A DNA stretch of 64,000 bases from Salegentibacter flavus (GTDB lineage Bacteria > Bacteroidota > Bacteroidia > Flavobacteriales > Flavobacteriaceae): NCBI RefSeq assembly GCF_900115145.1, contig NZ_FOVL01000015.1:40654-104653 (forward strand), in the 5' to 3' direction. Positions 42,741 through 51,249 of the stretch are shown here, piece by piece. The notes under the pieces were generated by a model, which was not told where the DNA came from, made no database searches, and saw nothing but the letters and a program-made list of their open reading frames with translations. Numbering within the stretch: the stretch's first letter is position 1; each line of letters starts with the position of its first letter. Both the position numbers and the translations under genes were made by a program.

Positions 42741-43161
42741 TTTCTTCAGCAAATAATGGGGTGAATTTTTTATAATGGTAAATGATCCCATCCTTATTCA
42801 GGATGCTCATCTTTTCTTCGTCTGCCTGTAGCAGCGTTTCTTTCCATTCGTCGAAAGGGGTCTTGTAATAAAGGCGCAGGCTATCGTTTTCAATTTTTAT
42901 TCTAAGCTCTTCGGCGTCATCATTGGTCTTATAGCTTCCGTCAAACTGAGGCTGTAATTTTTTTCTAAATCCGATGCTATCCTTAATTTCGAAATAGTCA
43001 ATATTTTCATTTATAGAATATTCCATTACCGAATCGCCCGGGAGTTCAACTTTATCGATTTCCCAGTAGCCATCTATGTATTTTATCTGCTCTTTGGGAT
43101 CCTGCTTACTACAGCTTAAAAGTACGATTCCGATAAGAGAATAAAGAATTAATTTATTCAC
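42727..43161 (-). CDS. Lipocalin-like lipoprotein
   Basis: The 144-residue protein has a lipobox LLSC (cysteine at 17) and a short beta-rich body starting with [15 protein letters not shown], a beginning seen in lipocalin-like Bacteroidota lipoproteins. A ligand or partner is unknown. It overlaps recF by 4 bp and the DUF721 gene by 14 bp, so the three genes are translated from one message. Confidence 0.75.
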   Translation of the reverse strand: MNKLILYSLIGIVLLSCSKQDPKEQIKYIDGYWEIDKVELPGDSVMEYSINENIDYFEIKDSIGFRKKLQPQFDGSYKTNDDAEELRIKIENDSLRLYYKTPFDEWKETLLQADEEKMSILNKDGIIYHYKKFTPLFAEENEKE

Positions 43162-44237
43162 AATTTGAAGATTTTATAGGTTTGGTTACTGTTCTGTACT
43201 ACTTTCTCGGTACGGTCGGCGTGGGTGTCGCTAATAAAGATCTGACCTAATTCGTTGGTTGCCACCAGTGCCACAATATGTGCAACGCGTTGTTCATCCA
43301 GTTTGTCAAAAATATCATCCAGCAGTAAAATGGGATTCACTTTGCTTAAAGATTTTATGAAATCAAATTGCGCCAGTTTTAGAGCAACCAGAAATGATTT
43401 TTGTTGGCCCTGAGAGCCAAATTTCTTGATGGGATGGCCTTCTATTTCAAAATTGAGATCGTCTTTGTGAGTGCCTACGCTGGTGTATTGCAGCGCCATA
43501 TCCTTCTGAAGGTTTTCTTCCAGAAGGCTGGATAAAGGCTTTTCAAAAAGCTGACTCCTATAACTAATATCTACTTTCTCCTTATTTGCGGTAATGTCAT
43601 TATATCGTTTATTGAAAATAGGAATAAACTCTTCCAGGAATTTTTGTCGTTTTTCGAATAGATATTGCCCGAGCTCACTTAATTGTAGATTATAAACTTC
43701 CAGGGTGTCCCGATCAAAACTATGATTTGCTCCAAAATACTTCAGCAGGGAATTACGTTGGGCAAGAATTTTTCCATACTGAATTAACTTGTTGAGGTAA
43801 AGCTGGTCGCTTTGGGAAATCACCCCGTCTATAAATTTCCTACGCGTTTCACTTCCTTCAATTATAAGATCACGGTCGGCAGGGGAAATGATCACAGCAG
43901 GAATAAAACCTATGTGGTCACTAAATTTCTCGTAAGGTTTATTGTTCCTTTTAATCAACTTTTTTTGGCCGCGCTTGGCACTTACGACTATCTGTTCGGT
44001 TTTGTGTTTCTTTTCAAATTCTCCCTCTATTACAAAAAAGTCGGCATCGTGATTAATGTTCTGGCTGGTAATTGGGTTGAAATAGCTTTTTCCGAAGGCA
44101 AGATGGTAAATACTGTCTAAAACGTTGGTTTTTCCAACCCCATTATGGCCAACAAGGCAATTAATTTTTTGATCGAACTCAAATGTAGCTGAATCGAAGT
44201 TCTTATAATGAAGTAGATTAAGATGTTTTAGATGCAT
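43158..44237 (-). CDS. recF: DNA replication and repair protein RecF
   Basis: RecF is an ABC/SMC-like ATPase that helps RecO and RecR load RecA at gaps. The 359-residue protein has Walker [10 protein letters not shown] near residue 33, the signature [10 protein letters not shown] and Walker [13 protein letters not shown]. It is first in the unit recF-lipoprotein-DUF721-RluE-like and is divergent from the TPR gene. Confidence 0.95.
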   Translation of the reverse strand: MHLKHLNLLHYKNFDSATFEFDQKINCLVGHNGVGKTNVLDSIYHLAFGKSYFNPITSQNINHDADFFVIEGEFEKKHKTEQIVVSAKRGQKKLIKRNNKPYEKFSDHIGFIPAVIISPADRDLIIEGSETRRKFIDGVISQSDQLYLNKLIQYGKILAQRNSLLKYFGANHSFDRDTLEVYNLQLSELGQYLFEKRQKFLEEFIPIFNKRYNDITANKEKVDISYRSQLFEKPLSSLLEENLQKDMALQYTSVGTHKDDLNFEIEGHPIKKFGSQGQQKSFLVALKLAQFDFIKSLSKVNPILLLDDIFDKLDEQRVAHIVALVATNELGQIFISDTHADRTEKVVQNSNQTYKIFKL

Positions 44238-44356
44238 AAAACTCTGAGGTTCAGACAGGTAATTTTTGTTAAAGTTTTCTTTACAAAACTAAGCGAAAGA
44301 CCCGAAAATATTAAAAAAATACAAATATTTTCCCTTTTAATTTTCAATAAAAATCC

Positions 44357-44364
44357 TATTTTTG
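44357..44364 (+). promoter_or_regulatory. -7 promoter box of the TPR-ribH unit
   Basis: TATTTTTG matches the Bacteroidota -7 consensus TAnnTTTG and is followed by C. The predicted start is near 44370, 15 nt before the ATG. A -33 TTG is not evident. Confidence 0.6.
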
Positions 44365-44384
44365 CGACGCATTAAACAGATTTT

Positions 44385-45155
44385 ATGGCAACTTACAAGA
44401 AAAGGGGAAATAAACCATCTACTAAGGAAGAACGAAAGAAAAAGGTTGAAGAGGAATCTACAACCGCAGAAGTATTTAATACCCTTGATGAAGGTGCCTC
44501 GAAGGCTGAGACCTGGGTGGCCGATAATCAAAAGTATATCTATATTATTGTAGGTGTAGCTATTGTGGCTGTTTTAGGTTATCTGGGGTGGCAACGTTTC
44601 ATCCAGGAACCAAAAGAGACTGAAGCAGCAAACGAAATGGCTCAGGCTCAGAATTATTTTGCAAATGCTATGAACAGCGCAGGAGCAGAGCGCGATTCAC
44701 TATACACCATGTCTCTTAACGGAGGTGAAGGAAAATATGGGTTTCTTGATATTATAGAAAACTACGGCGGTACAGATGCTGCTAATCTTGCAAGATACAA
44801 TGCGGGATTTGCATATTTACACACTGGAAATTACCAGGAAGCTATTAATCACCTTGAAGATTTTAAAAGCGATGACGAGATTCTTGCAGCTTTGGCTGTA
44901 GGAGGGATTGGCGATGCTTTTATGCAACTCGAGCAACCCGAAGAGGCTTTAGATTATTATGATAAAGCAGCTTCTATGCGTTCTAATGAATTTACTACTC
45001 CTAAATTTTTACTGAAAGCTTCCATAACCGCGCTTGAGGTGGGGGAAAATAATGAAGCAGAAGATTATCTTACTAAATTAAGAGATGAATATCCAGAAAG
45101 CCCGGAGGCCGAACAGGTACCGGTCTATTTAGGACAGGCTCAGGCTAATAACTAA
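44385..45155 (+). CDS. Membrane-anchored TPR protein (YfgM-like)
   Basis: The 256-residue protein has a lysine-rich cytoplasmic N-terminus, one transmembrane segment (about 51-70) and a periplasmic TPR region (about 120-250, with ARYNAGFAYLHTGNYQEAINHL). The layout is that of YfgM, a helper of the Sec machinery and periplasmic chaperones. It is 4 bp upstream of ribH. Confidence 0.85.
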   Translation: MATYKKRGNKPSTKEERKKKVEEESTTAEVFNTLDEGASKAETWVADNQKYIYIIVGVAIVAVLGYLGWQRFIQEPKETEAANEMAQAQNYFANAMNSAGAERDSLYTMSLNGGEGKYGFLDIIENYGGTDAANLARYNAGFAYLHTGNYQEAINHLEDFKSDDEILAALAVGGIGDAFMQLEQPEEALDYYDKAASMRSNEFTTPKFLLKASITALEVGENNEAEDYLTKLRDEYPESPEAEQVPVYLGQAQANN

Positions 45156-45159
45156 TTAT

Positions 45160-45657
45160 ATGGCAACTGAAGGAAAGAATCTTTCAACTTACGATAAAAA
45201 TACAATCCCAAACGCGGAAGACTTCCGGTTTGGGATTGTTGTTTCAGAATGGAATGATAATATCACCGAAGCTCTTTATGATGGAGCATACCAAGCGCTA
45301 ATTGAGAATGGCGTAGATCCTAAAAAGATCGCACGTTGGAATGTACCCGGTAGTTTTGAACTTGTGTACGGCTGTAAAAAAATGCAGGAAAGCTTCGATA
45401 TGTTGGATGCAATTATCGCTATAGGTAGTGTAATTCAAGGGGAAACAAAACATTTCGATTTTGTATGCCAGGGTGTCACGCAAGGCATAAAAGACCTGAA
45501 TGTGCAAAATGATACTCCAATAATTTTCTGTGTGCTCACCGATGACAATATGCAGCAATCTATAGACCGTAGCGGTGGTAAACACGGGAATAAAGGTACA
45601 GAAGCTGCCGTAGCTGCCATCAAGATGGCACAACTTCGCAAAGACTCCAGGTTCTAG
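45160..45657 (+). CDS. ribH: 6,7-dimethyl-8-ribityllumazine synthase
   Basis: RibH condenses the pyrimidine and butanone-phosphate precursors in riboflavin synthesis and forms an icosahedral or pentameric shell. The 165-residue protein contains VVSEWNDNIT, WNVPGSFEL, AIGSVIQGETKHFDFV and GVLTD-like VLTDDNMQQS, matching the family throughout. It is co-transcribed with the TPR gene; other rib genes are not in the window. Confidence 0.95.
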   Translation: MATEGKNLSTYDKNTIPNAEDFRFGIVVSEWNDNITEALYDGAYQALIENGVDPKKIARWNVPGSFELVYGCKKMQESFDMLDAIIAIGSVIQGETKHFDFVCQGVTQGIKDLNVQNDTPIIFCVLTDDNMQQSIDRSGGKHGNKGTEAAVAAIKMAQLRKDSRF

Positions 45658-45752
45658 AATTCTCTTTATTTTGCCGGGACAATTTTTTGGTCGGCACCAT
45701 TATTGTGATAATCTTTAAGACGCAGGGCTTCGGAATTTCGGAGCTTTTTGAG

Positions 45753-45760
45753 TAAATTTG
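45753..45760 (+). promoter_or_regulatory. -7 promoter box upstream of the small membrane protein gene
   Basis: TAAATTTG is a perfect -7 match. A start near 45766 would exclude the TTG at 45748 as initiation codon and favour the TTG at 45787. Confidence 0.55.
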
Positions 45761-45786
45761 ATTTTTATATTATAAAGCAGCCTGTT

Positions 45787-46080
45787 TTGAAGATTGGATT
45801 AAATAAAATAAAAAAGAATACCCGTTATAATTACACTCCCCGTTATTATAAAGGCAAGGATACCGGTAATATTTATAAATTTGATTCTAAGTTTCATAAA
45901 TATAAAGATACCACCAACGCCATAGATTTTGGTTCCCACTGGGCCGATGCGCGTAAATCCAGCCGTAACCGCGGAAATCGTGAAATCAACACCCGGGTAT
46001 TGATCATCATAGCAATCCTGCTGCTTATCTTCCTGTGGATAATAGATTTTGATTTGTCCATCTTTTCGAATGCTCCCTAA
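45787..46080 (+). CDS. Small conserved membrane protein between ribH and mutL
   Basis: No ATG is available in the early frame. TTG at 45787 is preferred (98 residues): it leaves a 21-nt leader after the -7 box and begins with a basic stretch followed by YNYTPRYYKG, as I recall from flavobacterial homologues. A TTG at 45748 would give 110 residues. One C-terminal transmembrane helix (last 30 residues) ends in IDFDLSIFSNAP. It directly abuts mutL. Homologues are sometimes mislabelled as riboflavin synthase subunit; nothing here supports that. Confidence 0.65.
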   Translation: MKIGLNKIKKNTRYNYTPRYYKGKDTGNIYKFDSKFHKYKDTTNAIDFGSHWADARKSSRNRGNREINTRVLIIIAILLLIFLWIIDFDLSIFSNAP

Positions 46081-47928
46081 ATGAGTGATGTAATTCAACT
46101 TTTACCAGACCATGTAGCTAACCAGATCGCGGCCGGGGAGGTAGTGCAAAGGCCGGCTTCTGTAATCAAAGAACTGCTGGAAAATGCCATTGATGCGCAA
46201 GCCACGAGAATTCAGGTGGTAATTAAGGATGCTGGTAAAACCCAGATTCAGATTGTAGATAACGGAATGGGGATGAGCCTTACCGACGCGAGAATGAGCT
46301 TTGAACGCCACGCGACCTCTAAAATTAAATCGGCAGAAGATCTTTTTAGTCTTACTACAAAGGGTTTCAGAGGTGAGGCCCTCGCTTCTATTGCTGCTAT
46401 AGCCCAGGTAGAGTTAAAGACCAAAGATGACGAAAGCGAAGTAGGAACCATTATTAAAATTGAAGGTAGTGAAGTTACATCTCAGGAAGCCTGTGTGACT
46501 CTTCAGGGGACTTCCATTAGCGTAAAAAACCTGTTTTATAATATTCCGGCCAGGCGTAATTTCCTGAAATCTGATGCGGTGGAAACCCGGCATATCATTG
46601 ATGAATTTCAGCGGGTAGCCTTGGCTCATCCACAAATAGCTTTCGATCTTTTTCATAATGGCAATGAGTTATTTCAGTTGCCCGAAACCAATTTCAGACA
46701 ACGAATCACCAATATTTTCGGGGGCAAAACCAACGAAAAACTTGTTCCGGTAACCGAGGAAACTGAACTCGTGGAGATTTCGGGTTTTGTTGGTAAACCG
46801 GAATTTGCCAAGAAAAGTCGGGGCGAGCAATTCTTCTTTGTAAATAACCGTTTTATCAAAAGTCCTTACCTCAATCATGCGGTAACCGCTGCTTTTGATG
46901 GTTTGCTCAAGGAGAAGTCTTATCCCAGTTATTTTTTATACCTCAAGGTTGATCCCCGAAGTATCGATATCAATATCCATCCTACCAAAACCGAGATCAA
47001 GTTTGATGATGAGCATGCACTTTATGCCATTTTGAGAAGTGCTATTAAACACAGCCTCGGCCAGTTCAATGTAGCACCGGTACTTGATTTTGAAAGAGAT
47101 GCAAACTTAGACACACCCTACGAATATAAAAACAGGGAAGCCAACGTTCCCGGGGTGGAAGTAGACAGGGATTTTAATCCTTTCCAGCAGGAAAGTAATC
47201 CGGGAAGAAGTAATTCCGGCAGTTTCAGAAAAGAGCCAGCTGCAGGGTGGGAAAGTCTGTATTCAGGAATACAAGATGAGACCCTGGATAAGGAAGAAGT
47301 AAGGCATATCGAATTTGAAAGCGAAGAGGTTACAGGAAGTTTGTTTAATTCTTCGGAATCAGAAGCTGAAAAATCAACCTTTCAGCTTCAGAAAAAATAT
47401 ATTGTAAGCACTTTAAAAAGCGGTATTTTGGTTATTGATCAGCATCGGGCACATACCAGAATCCTGTATGAGGAATTGCTGAAAAACATTACGGTTTCAG
47501 CCGCGGTGAGCCAGCAATTATTATTTCCGCTGAAACTTCAGTTTTCTTCCCACGAGATGGAAATGCTCGGGGAAATAAAGGAATCGCTGGAACAAACCGG
47601 ATTTGTATTTTCGTCTCTGGAAAGAGATTCCGTAGAAATATCGGGGATACCTACTTTGATCTCTGAGAGTGAAGTAGAGATGTTGCTGGAACAACTGCTT
47701 TCAGATTTGGAAAACGAAGTACCCAATAATGGCTTTTCTCAAACCGATTTACTGGCAAGATCGCTGGCGAAAGGAATGGCGGTAAAATCGGGGATGCTGT
47801 TGAACAATACGGAGCAACAACACATCGTTAACCGTTTGTTTGCCTGCAAGGAACCAAGCCTGAGCCCATCTAACAGGTCGGTTTTTGTGACTCTTACGGT
47901 GGATGAACTGGACAAAAAATTTATGTAA
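46081..47928 (+). CDS. mutL: DNA mismatch repair protein MutL
   Basis: The 615-residue protein has the GHKL ATPase domain (ENAIDAQATRI, DNGMGM, GFRGEALASI). The C-terminal domain carries DQHRAHTRILYEE where endonuclease MutL proteins have DQHAxxExxxxE: the first glutamate is replaced by T, and no CPHGRP motif is seen. So it probably lacks nicking activity and acts as a matchmaker. It abuts the small membrane gene upstream and the first rhomboid gene downstream with no gap. Confidence 0.95.
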   Translation: MSDVIQLLPDHVANQIAAGEVVQRPASVIKELLENAIDAQATRIQVVIKDAGKTQIQIVDNGMGMSLTDARMSFERHATSKIKSAEDLFSLTTKGFRGEALASIAAIAQVELKTKDDESEVGTIIKIEGSEVTSQEACVTLQGTSISVKNLFYNIPARRNFLKSDAVETRHIIDEFQRVALAHPQIAFDLFHNGNELFQLPETNFRQRITNIFGGKTNEKLVPVTEETELVEISGFVGKPEFAKKSRGEQFFFVNNRFIKSPYLNHAVTAAFDGLLKEKSYPSYFLYLKVDPRSIDINIHPTKTEIKFDDEHALYAILRSAIKHSLGQFNVAPVLDFERDANLDTPYEYKNREANVPGVEVDRDFNPFQQESNPGRSNSGSFRKEPAAGWESLYSGIQDETLDKEEVRHIEFESEEVTGSLFNSSESEAEKSTFQLQKKYIVSTLKSGILVIDQHRAHTRILYEELLKNITVSAAVSQQLLFPLKLQFSSHEMEMLGEIKESLEQTGFVFSSLERDSVEISGIPTLISESEVEMLLEQLLSDLENEVPNNGFSQTDLLARSLAKGMAVKSGMLLNNTEQQHIVNRLFACKEPSLSPSNRSVFVTLTVDELDKKFM

Positions 47929-48672
47929 ATGGGAAGAATTACAGATACGGTTAAGGTACTTTTAATTATCAATATTATATTTTTTGTTGGAAGTCAGTTT
48001 TTGGGAAATTTCGCCTATCAGCTTTTCTCCTTATGGTTTGTTGAAAATGAAAACTTCAGGGTCTGGCAGATTTTGTCTCATATGTTTATGCACGGGGGGC
48101 TTACCCATATTCTATTTAATATGTATGCGCTCTGGGCTTTTGGAGGTCCTATAGAGCAAATGCTGGGACAGAAAAAATTTCTTTTCTTTTACTTTTCAGC
48201 TGGGCTGGGAGCCGCTTTATTGCATACCTTAGTGAATTACTTTGAATACCAGACGGGATATAATGCCCTTCTTGACGCCGGAATGACGATGGGAGAGGTA
48301 GAAAGGATGTTGCAAACCGGAGAATATTCTACCGCGATCCTGGAATCGGTTTCCAAAGAAACGCTTCAGGATCTTTATATGAGCTTTAATACACCGGCGG
48401 TGGGAGCCTCCGGAGCTATCTATGGAATTCTCGTTGCTTTTGGAATGATGTTCCCTAATGTGCAATTATTCCTGCTCTTTGTCCCCGTGCCGATTAAAGC
48501 TAAATATTTTATTCCGGCATTAATTGGGATTGATCTTTTCTCTGGATTTACCGGATATTCCATATTTGGTGGGGGAATTGCGCATTTTGCACACGTAGGT
48601 GGTGCCCTTTTCGGATTTATAATGATGTGGTACTGGAAGAAAAACCGGTTTAATCAAAATCGCTGGGATTAA
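47929..48672 (+). CDS. Rhomboid-family intramembrane serine protease (first of two)
   Basis: The 247-residue protein has six or more hydrophobic segments. The catalytic serine is in VGASGAIYG and the partner histidine in FAHVGGALFG; the HGGLTHILFNMYALWAFG segment is the family's HxxxN loop. An insert (about residues 100-155) separates the second and third segments. It cleaves membrane protein substrates that are not known. It starts at once after mutL and overlaps the second rhomboid gene by one base. Confidence 0.92.
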   Translation: MGRITDTVKVLLIINIIFFVGSQFLGNFAYQLFSLWFVENENFRVWQILSHMFMHGGLTHILFNMYALWAFGGPIEQMLGQKKFLFFYFSAGLGAALLHTLVNYFEYQTGYNALLDAGMTMGEVERMLQTGEYSTAILESVSKETLQDLYMSFNTPAVGASGAIYGILVAFGMMFPNVQLFLLFVPVPIKAKYFIPALIGIDLFSGFTGYSIFGGGIAHFAHVGGALFGFIMMWYWKKNRFNQNRWD

Positions 48673-49580
48673 TGAAAGCTTCAGATAAATTAAAATATAA
48701 ACTGCAAACCGCCACGGTTGTTGAAAAGCTTATCGCTATAAATATACTGGTGTTTGTATTGCTGTACCTTTTTAAGACCATAGCTTTCTTGTTCCAGTTC
48801 CCTTCCAACTTTTTTATGGAGTGGTTTGTCTTTCCAAAAGAACCCGGGGAGTTTATTTTTAAACCCTGGAGTATTGTTACCTATGCGTTTTTGCACAGTG
48901 GGATTTGGCATATCCTCTCAAACATGCTTATACTTTATTTCTCCGGAATTTATTTCCTGAATTACTTTTCTCCTAAACGTCTTCTCAATTATTTCTTTTT
49001 GGGTGTAATTGTGGGCGCTTTGGTGTATATGCTTAGCTATAACCTCTTTCCTGCATTCGCGGCTACGGGAAGGTCTTATCTTCTGGGTGCTTCTGCAGGC
49101 GTTATGGCTGTTTTGGTAGGGATTGCAACCTATATTCCTAATATGCGTGTAAGATTGGTGTTATTGGGAAGTATAAAATTTTGGTATATCGCAGGATTCC
49201 TTGTTTTGCTGGATGTTATTCAAATTCCAATGGGAAATGCTGGAGGTCACCTGGCGCATCTGGGCGGCGCCTTACTGGGATATTTCTATACTACTCAACT
49301 TCAGAAAGGAAATGATATTGGTGCCTGGTTTGAAAAGATTATGGATGGTTTTGCTTCCATGTTTACTTCTACTCCCAAAAAAGCAAAAATGAAAACCGTT
49401 TACCGGAAAGGAAAAGATACTTCAGCTAGCAACAAACGCACCACTGCGTCTGCGAGGATGAACAAGAACGAGAAACAAAAACGTATTGATAACATACTCG
49501 ATAAGATAAGTAAAAGTGGCTATGACAGCCTTAGCAAAGAAGAGAAAGACTTTTTGTTTAAAGCCGGAAAAGAAGATTGA
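48672..49580 (+). CDS. Rhomboid-family intramembrane serine protease (second of two)
   Basis: The 302-residue protein has the HSGIWHILSNMLILYF loop, serine in GASAGVMAV and histidine in HLAHLGGALLGY, so it should be active. A basic, disordered-looking C-terminal tail (about 225-302) with a helical end (DNILDKISKSGYDSLSKEEKDFL) is added; this tail occurs in Bacteroidota rhomboids. It is coupled to the first rhomboid gene by one-base overlap and to the EEP gene by TGATG. Confidence 0.92.
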   Translation: MKASDKLKYKLQTATVVEKLIAINILVFVLLYLFKTIAFLFQFPSNFFMEWFVFPKEPGEFIFKPWSIVTYAFLHSGIWHILSNMLILYFSGIYFLNYFSPKRLLNYFFLGVIVGALVYMLSYNLFPAFAATGRSYLLGASAGVMAVLVGIATYIPNMRVRLVLLGSIKFWYIAGFLVLLDVIQIPMGNAGGHLAHLGGALLGYFYTTQLQKGNDIGAWFEKIMDGFASMFTSTPKKAKMKTVYRKGKDTSASNKRTTASARMNKNEKQKRIDNILDKISKSGYDSLSKEEKDFLFKAGKED

Positions 49581-50608
49581 TGAAAAAACTCGGTTTTTTA
49601 GATAAAATTGTCTTTCTTCTGAATTCCCTGGCGGCCACAGCTTTGTTGTTGTCGTATTTGCTTGCCTTTATCCCGCCAAAGTCTTTTCCGCTGCTGTCGG
49701 TGCTTAGCCTTGGAGTGCCGGTGTTAATTATTCTCAATCTTATATTTCTTGTTTACTGGATTATTAAATTTAAAAGACAGTTTTTGCTTTCCTTAATTGT
49801 TCTGCTTCTTGGGTTCCATTATGTAACCGGATTATATCAGTTTTCAGCAAAGGACAATCAGCGGGATGATAACCAGCTATCGGTGATGAGTTATAATGTG
49901 CGCATGTTCAATGCCTACAACTGGGTAGATGCCGATGATATTCCCGGTAAGATCACGGGTTTTGTAAATGATCAATCGCCCGATATCCTGGCAATGCAGG
50001 AATATTATATTGGTGCATCTGGGATACGCCGCGATTATCCCTATCATTATATCAAGCTTAAAAATAAAAACGATGAGTTTGGTTCTGCAATTTTTTCGAA
50101 ATACCCCATCGTTAATAAGTATTCCCTCGATTTTCCGCAGCAGGGAAACAACAATGCCACTTATGTGGATATTGTTGTAGAGGAAGATACACTTCGGGTT
50201 TTTAACGTTCACTTCCAATCGTTGAACATTAAACCTGAAATAGATGAACTTCAAAAAGAAGATTCCAGAAAACTCTTTGGCAGAATTGGTGCCGGATTTG
50301 CTATGCAGCAGGACCAGGCCGAAATGGTGATGGCAGAAGTAAATAACTCACCCTATAAAACGCTTATCATAGGGGATTTTAACAATACAATTTTTTCTTA
50401 TATCTACGAGAAAATAAACCCTGAGAAACGATTTCAGGACGCTTTTCTTGAAGCCGGTTCGGGCTTTGGCGAAACTTTTAAATTGAGTTACTTCCCGCTT
50501 AGAATAGACTTTTTACTCATCGAGGATTCTATGGAGGTTCAGTCTTACGAGCGATTTAAGGTAAAGTATTCAGATCATTACCCGATTATGACCAGGCTTC
50601 GGCTTTAA
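49580..50608 (+). CDS. Membrane-anchored EEP-family hydrolase (second copy)
   Basis: The ATG at 49580 overlaps the rhomboid stop as TGATG. The 342-residue protein has three N-terminal hydrophobic segments, then SYNVRMFN, AMQEYY, NVHFQS, GDFNNT and YSDHYPIM of the EEP fold. The layout is like that of the protein at 512-1588. The substrate is unknown. The 3' end overlaps the convergent WbqC-like gene by 23 bp. Confidence 0.87.
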   Translation: MKKLGFLDKIVFLLNSLAATALLLSYLLAFIPPKSFPLLSVLSLGVPVLIILNLIFLVYWIIKFKRQFLLSLIVLLLGFHYVTGLYQFSAKDNQRDDNQLSVMSYNVRMFNAYNWVDADDIPGKITGFVNDQSPDILAMQEYYIGASGIRRDYPYHYIKLKNKNDEFGSAIFSKYPIVNKYSLDFPQQGNNNATYVDIVVEEDTLRVFNVHFQSLNIKPEIDELQKEDSRKLFGRIGAGFAMQQDQAEMVMAEVNNSPYKTLIIGDFNNTIFSYIYEKINPEKRFQDAFLEAGSGFGETFKLSYFPLRIDFLLIEDSMEVQSYERFKVKYSDHYPIMTRLRL

Positions 50609-51248
50609 AATCCTGATTCTCCAGATACTGGAGACTGTTAGGGCCTTCATTAAACAACAGGTCAAGTATGCTTAGATTTGGGATGAAACCGTGTTTATTT
50701 TCAAATACCTGGGTATATGCAATATGCTGAAATTCAACTTTCTGCTTAGCATTTATCATGGGACGGAGATCGGTAATATTATTGGGTCTTTTGATATATT
50801 CTGAAGTTTTGCTGATATCAAGTTCCAGCTGAATAGATTCGGTAATAAACTCCAGGCAGGCGTAATTGAAATCGATCAGGAATTTGAAGTGCTTGTGATA
50901 GAGTGGGTGTAATTCATCTTCGTAAAACTCAAAGAAAGGCGAGGTTTGATAGGAAGATTTTAGGGCCCGCCAGTGTTGTTTCTGCCACTCAAATTCATTC
51001 TCTATACGTACTTCTTTGTAAAGCTGATGTTTTCCGGCCATTTTCGGTTCTCCCGTAAGAGCTGACCGATGTTTTATGGGAATATTCAGCAGCAATTTAC
51101 CGTTGGAATCGTAGATATACATCCGGTTCCTGAAAGTTTGCTTCTGGTAATTGTCCTCGTTCTCAAAAATCACCTTTTCAGCTTTCGCTAATGCGACAAA
51201 CTGTGAAACTGGCCCGAAATAGGCAGGGTGCAATAATACATCCTTCAT
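50586..51248 (-). CDS. WbqC-family protein
   Basis: The 220-residue protein opens with LLHPAYFGPVSQF and contains FRNRMYIYDSNGK and a KHFKFLIDFNYA helix, which match the WbqC family, often linked to surface polysaccharide or lipid synthesis. The precise reaction is unsettled. It starts one base after the lepB stop and is probably the last gene of parA-parB-DUF5683-dapB-lepB-wbqC. Confidence 0.85.
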   Translation of the reverse strand: MKDVLLHPAYFGPVSQFVALAKAEKVIFENEDNYQKQTFRNRMYIYDSNGKLLLNIPIKHRSALTGEPKMAGKHQLYKEVRIENEFEWQKQHWRALKSSYQTSPFFEFYEDELHPLYHKHFKFLIDFNYACLEFITESIQLELDISKTSEYIKRPNNITDLRPMINAKQKVEFQHIAYTQVFENKHGFIPNLSILDLLFNEGPNSLQYLENQDFKAEAWS

Positions 51249-51249
51249 T

